NCBI RefSeq assembly: GCF_019331695.1
Contig: NZ_JAHBBI010000008.1
Span: forward strand, 1-64,000
Origin: Bifidobacterium pluvialisilvae
GTDB lineage: Bacteria; Actinomycetota; Actinomycetes; Actinomycetales; Bifidobacteriaceae
Length of the DNA: 64,000 bases
Direction of reading: 5' to 3'
Shown: in pieces, positions 63,175-64,000 of the stretch
Numbering within the stretch: the stretch's first letter is position 1
How the letters are laid out: each line of letters opens with the position of its first letter
The notes under the pieces: model-generated
Database searches by the model: none
The model's input: the letters and a program-made list of their open reading frames with translations, nothing else
What the model was told of the DNA's origin: nothing
Made by a program: the position numbers and the translations under genes

Positions 63175-64000
63175 ATGACGTTCAGGGAAACCGTACGACT
63201 GCACGACGGCACGATGATGCCGCGACTGGGCATGGGCACCTGGTATCTGGGGGAGGGGCGGCGTTCCGCGCGCACGGAGATCGCGGCGCTGCGGGCCGGT
63301 CTCGACGCCGGGATCCGGCTCATCGACACGGCCGAGATGTATGGCGAAGGCCGCGCCGAATCGTTGGTCGGCGAGGCGATTGAAGGATATGACCGCGAGC
63401 GGCTGTTCCTCGTCTCCAAGGTGTATCCGCATAACGCCGGCCGCGGCAATCTCCGACGCAGTCTCGAGGCGTCGCTGCGTCGTCTCGGCGTCGATTATCT
63501 CGACATGTATCTGCTGCATTGGCGCGGATCGGTGCCGCTCGCCGAAACCGTGGCGTGCATGGAGACCGCGAAGGCCGACGGACTGATAGCCAACTGGGGC
63601 GTCTCCAACTTCGACACGTCCGACATGCGGGAGCTGTTCCGTGTGCCGGGCGGCGATAATTGCGCCGTGAACCAGGACCTGTATCATCTCGGGTCGCGCG
63701 GCGTGGAATACGATCTGCTGCCGTGGATGCGCGAGCATGGCGTGCCGATGATGGCGTACTGTCCGCTCGCGCAGGCCGGCAGCCTGCGACGCGGGCTGTT
63801 GGACAACGCGGCCGTGCGGTCGGTGGCGGCCGCACACGGCGCCACGCCGATGCAGATCCTGCTCGCGTTCGTGCTGCGACGCGACGACATGATCGCCATT
63901 CCCCGCAGCGGCACGGCCGAGCATGTGCTCGCCAACTGGGCCGCGCGCGAGATTACGCTGACGCCCGGCGACCTGGCCGCGCTCGACGCCGCGTTCCCCG
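63175..64000 (+). CDS. aldo/keto reductase (cut by the window edge)
   Basis: At least 275 residues of an NADPH-dependent aldo/keto reductase are visible. The N-terminus has MPRLGMGTWYLGEG and IRLIDTAEMYGEGRAESLVGEA with the catalytic Asp and Tyr, LFLVSKVYP with the Lys, YLLHWRG with the His, and a C-terminal AIPRSGTAEHVLAN cofactor segment. The substrate is unknown; its place suggests a sugar-acid aldehyde, but the hairpin before it may mean an independent unit. AAGGGGAG lies 12 bases before the ATG at 63175; an in-frame GTG at 63163 is a possible alternative start. Confidence 0.88.
   Translation, partial: MTFRETVRLHDGTMMPRLGMGTWYLGEGRRSARTEIAALRAGLDAGIRLIDTAEMYGEGRAESLVGEAIEGYDRERLFLVSKVYPHNAGRGNLRRSLEASLRRLGVDYLDMYLLHWRGSVPLAETVACMETAKADGLIANWGVSNFDTSDMRELFRVPGGDNCAVNQDLYHLGSRGVEYDLLPWMREHGVPMMAYCPLAQAGSLRRGLLDNAAVRSVAAAHGATPMQILLAFVLRRDDMIAIPRSGTAEHVLANWAAREITLTPGDLAALDAAFP

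Overview
The window is high-GC chromosomal DNA from an actinobacterium, most likely a Bifidobacterium. The evidence is the gene content and style: an ansP-ansA pair, a glutathione-reductase-like FprA, PdxS/PdxT, two tandem ilvC genes, GPH-type sugar transporters, a GH13 alpha-glucosidase, AAGGAG-type ribosome sites mixed with apparently leaderless genes, and many small palindromic intergenic repeats. The species cannot be fixed from the sequence alone. No prophage, insertion sequence, CRISPR array or rRNA operon was seen.

Layout. 1-5.5 kb: end of an unknown gene, tRNA-Leu(CAG), a nitroreductase, tgt and an HtrA-like membrane protease. 6-13 kb: a TPC-type metal P-ATPase, ansA/ansP for asparagine uptake and hydrolysis, and fprA. 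13.4-18 kb: a LysR regulator, htpX, tRNA-Gly(CCC) and a GPH sugar transporter. 18.4-28 kb: a cutinase-like lipoprotein, then a small helix-turn-helix gene with two large paralogous zinc-ribbon membrane proteins, an inositol-phosphatase-family enzyme and a polysaccharide deacetylase. 28.6-33.7 kb: purA, then a GntR regulator divergent from an MFS transporter and a nucleoside hydrolase. 33.8-37 kb: a fluoride riboswitch with two overlapping crcB genes, facing a ClC antiporter. 37.4-43 kb: pdxS and pdxT, then two paralogous aldehyde dehydrogenases. 43-50 kb: a second GPH transporter, a TauE-family exporter, a low-complexity membrane protein and an alpha-glucosidase.

50.5-55.4 kb looks like a branched-chain amino acid region. 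A 28-residue leader peptide with three consecutive Ile codons, followed by mutually exclusive hairpins and a terminator, precedes an MHS-family transporter, and two near-identical ilvC genes follow. 55.4-57 kb holds a DUF559-like endonuclease gene with copies of one palindromic repeat on both sides. 57-64 kb is a D-glucarate (possibly galactarate) catabolic cluster: a CdaR-like regulator divergent from gudD, a DapA-superfamily enzyme, garK, garR and a partial aldo/keto reductase. The DapA-type protein sits where GarL would be expected.

Intergenic space is rich in repeats. At least eight palindromic families (called A to H here) recur at unlinked places, several with compensating changes in their arms, which suggests that the folded form is kept. 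Five genes (tgt, fprA, lysR, htpX and the endonuclease) have a TANNNT box only 6-7 bases before the start codon and no ribosome site, which is the signature of leaderless mRNA.
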